Origin: Leidyana gryllorum EB-2025a
Lineage: Eukaryota > Apicomplexa
Direction of reading: 5' to 3'
DNA length: 64,000 nucleotides
NCBI GenBank assembly: GCA_048772705.1
Contig: JBLWGC010000035.1
Coordinates: forward strand, 310,001-374,000
Positions within the stretch are counted from its first letter, which is position 1; each line of letters begins with the position of its first letter. The notes beneath the pieces are model-generated. The model searched no databases and was not told the origin of the DNA. It was given only the letters and a program-made list of their open reading frames with translations. Below are positions 62,301 to 64,000 of the stretch, piece after piece. The translations under genes were made by a program, and so were the position numbers.

Positions 62301-64000
62301 GAAGTGCTGGATGCCAAGCCCACTAAACTGTTTGCGCATAACTTGAAGGCTGTTATAGCCAGTCGGAGAGGGAATTACGCCGAGCTCAAGACCGCTCTGT
62401 CGGCTGCGATTGCTTCTGCGGGCCGGAAGAATGACAATGTGATTGGGTACAGCGAGTTTCTCCTGGCTGTAGCTTGCGAGCGACTGTGTCTGACCTCAAT
62501 TGCCGAGGAGCACATCCAAAAATCAGTCGCAGCATCACCAGACTCTGTGTTGGCGATCTTCTATTCCGCTATATTGACTCTCAAGGCCGACAGTGCACAG
62601 ACCTTCGAGGAGACATTGGCTGCCACTCAAGTTTTGACCGAAAGGGCTCTGGCCGACGTCGGGTCCTCAGCCGAAGAAGTCACGATGATCAATGCATTCT
62701 ATCAGTATCTGAGGGGATTACAGAACCCGAAGGAGCAGATGGATTGCGCGAAACACATTGATGCCAGAATCAGTGAATTTGACGCGATGTCTCTGCGACC
62801 CGACTTTGGGAATCGTCAGGATTCTACTTTGCTGTGGTTGGCCCCACGAGATTATCGCCAGCAACTGCGATTGTGGCAATTGATACTCTTATTGAAGATA
62901 GACGCCTCTGTCAAAGTTATGGCAGTGGGGAACATTGACCTCACGAGCTTTATCAAAGCGTACACTCACGATGCTGCTTTGGAGGAGAGAAAGTATCTCC
63001 TGTCTCTGGGCCAAGTGTCGGGGTCAATACTGTTGGCCTCAAAGACGAGCACAGTGATTGACGAAGCTGTGAAGATTGTCGCTGAAATACCACTGGTGAA
63101 GGAACTCATCTACACCGCAGAGAAGTGTGTCTTAGAACGGTCTCTCTACCGTCTGGAGATTCGCAGAAAACTCAATCCGCGGAATCAATGGGTGATCCTC
63201 ACGGCTCCAGACTTGGATCTTCTCGAAGCCTTCGTTGTGTCCAAAGCATTGTCGACTTGGAAGCCACCCGTGATCTCCAGGGTTCCCAGACCTTCGCCTC
63301 CAGTGCCTCACATATCAGTGCGAGGACTATCACCCAAAATGAGTCCCCAGGCCGGACCTGCCAGAGCCAAAGGGGACGGCGCAGTCCAGCAAAAACGAAT
63401 GCCCGCAATGGATCGTCCGCTGAATCAAATGTTCAATGTGCCGCTGACCATCCCCATGTCAAAGTGTCTCCAAGCCAAAGACTTCGTGCTGGGCCCAGTT
63501 CTCGGGACCGGCGGCTTTGGAACTGTGTATAGCGGTCGTATGGTGGCAACAGGTCGTCCTGTGGCCATAAAGGTTCTGAAGGTCAGCTGGTCCCCTCAAG
63601 CTGCTAGAGACCTTCTAGCGGAGATCAACGCTATCGCAAAGCTGAAGCACGGAAATCTTGTCGAATTCGTCGGCGCATGTCTCGATATGCAGAAATTCTC
63701 TCTTGTGACAGAGCTTTGTGAACGAGGAAGTCTCTATGCTCGTTTACACCAATCTAATTCACCGCCTTGGCCATGGCTCAGGTGTTGTCAAGTCGCAGAT
63801 CAAATTGTCAGCGCCGTTGAGTATCTACACAATCAGACACCCAAAGTTGTGCATCGAGACCTCAAGTCCATGAACGTTGTCGTGAGTCTACACTTCTGTC
63901 ACCTCATCGCCTCTTCAGCTCGATCGAAACGGTGTCGCTAAAGTCTGCGACTTTGGATTGACACACTCCATGGAGCTCGGCAAGACCCACATGTCTATGG
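59348..64000 (+). CDS. TPR-like protein with TKL-type protein kinase domain, 3' end beyond window
   Basis: Exons 59348-59627, 59678-59816, 59861-60113, 60186-60478, 60523-62200, 62238-63881, 63919 onward; about 1456 residues visible. The first 1,250 residues are helical with TPR-like pairs (AAYWIADMVRRSDD-type, YEMYAASLLELDRVDECLEK, IRALYKIALITEERLHKPDD, AIKDYDKVLAAADELAH). The kinase begins near residue 1,285: Gly loop LGTGGFGTVYSG, VAIKVLK (catalytic Lys), Glu helix LLAEINAIAKLKHGNLVEFV, HRDLKSMN with the KSxN of tyrosine-kinase-like kinases, and CDFG in the last exon. All key residues up to DFG are intact, so likely active. The substrate and localisation are unknown. Confidence 0.85.

Noticed and set aside
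1-64000. tRNA, rRNA, CRISPR, insertion sequences or prophage
   Set aside because: No cloverleaf-like segment, ribosomal signature, regular spacer array or transposase motif was noticed; content and introns are nuclear eukaryotic.

Overview
This window reads as nuclear DNA of a compact, intron-rich protist. The best guess is a perkinsozoan alveolate (Perkinsus-like), at moderate confidence and from content only: TAA, TAG and TGA all serve as stops (not a ciliate); introns are mostly 35-60 bp GT-AG with GTGAGT/GTAAGN donors; genes are nearly back to back on both strands; some ATGs sit just after an AG, as expected if spliced-leader trans-splicing makes the 5' ends; and short Cys-rich secreted families occur. 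No tRNA, rRNA, CRISPR array, insertion sequence or prokaryotic operon was seen. Gene models were rebuilt by hand by matching splice phases across frames, so exon ends are predictions.

Layout. 0-7 kb (minus): 3'-truncated cyclin-like gene, a coiled-coil protein, and a TPR protein. 7-12 kb (plus): an EGF-repeat protein built from symmetric phase-1 exons, a tiny SERF/zinc-finger protein, and a FUSC/ALMT-like membrane protein. 12-18.6 kb (minus): one 13-exon, 1871-residue LRR-ankyrin gene. 18.6-25.6 kb: signal peptidase subunit 2-like gene, two divergent paralogous multi-span membrane proteins, two tiny multi-exon genes, and a DUF2009 protein. 25.6-34 kb: complete PARP1-type enzyme, ARL2-like GTPase, single C2-domain protein, acyltransferase-3-like protein, and CDP-diacylglycerol synthase. 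34-37 kb: two paralogous secreted Cys proteins flanking an intronless deoxyribose-phosphate aldolase. 37-45.4 kb: orphan genes, including a tandem array of coiled-coil proteins, one carrying a 6 x 69 bp minisatellite. 45.5-49.3 kb (minus): saccharopine-dehydrogenase-like oxidoreductase and a four-span membrane protein. 49.5-58.2 kb: on the minus strand, a cluster of at least five small single-span membrane proteins (named P1-P5 here), most with a phase-2 intron inside or at the end of the membrane helix and several with a Cys cluster and Pro/Gln/Tyr-rich tail, interrupted by one plus-strand orphan gene. 58.2-64 kb (plus): an orphan gene and a TPR-like plus TKL protein kinase that runs off the window.

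The genes do not form one pathway. The themes are membrane and secretory function (SPC25, CdsA, acyltransferase, multi-span proteins, secreted families) and lineage-specific expansion. The most notable observations are the extreme packing (head-to-head ATGs 12-46 bp apart, stop codons that could double as splice acceptors, convergent stops that overlap), the P1-P5 membrane cluster with its shared intron logic and a 12-nt microexon, the EGF exon modules, and the coiled-coil/minisatellite array.
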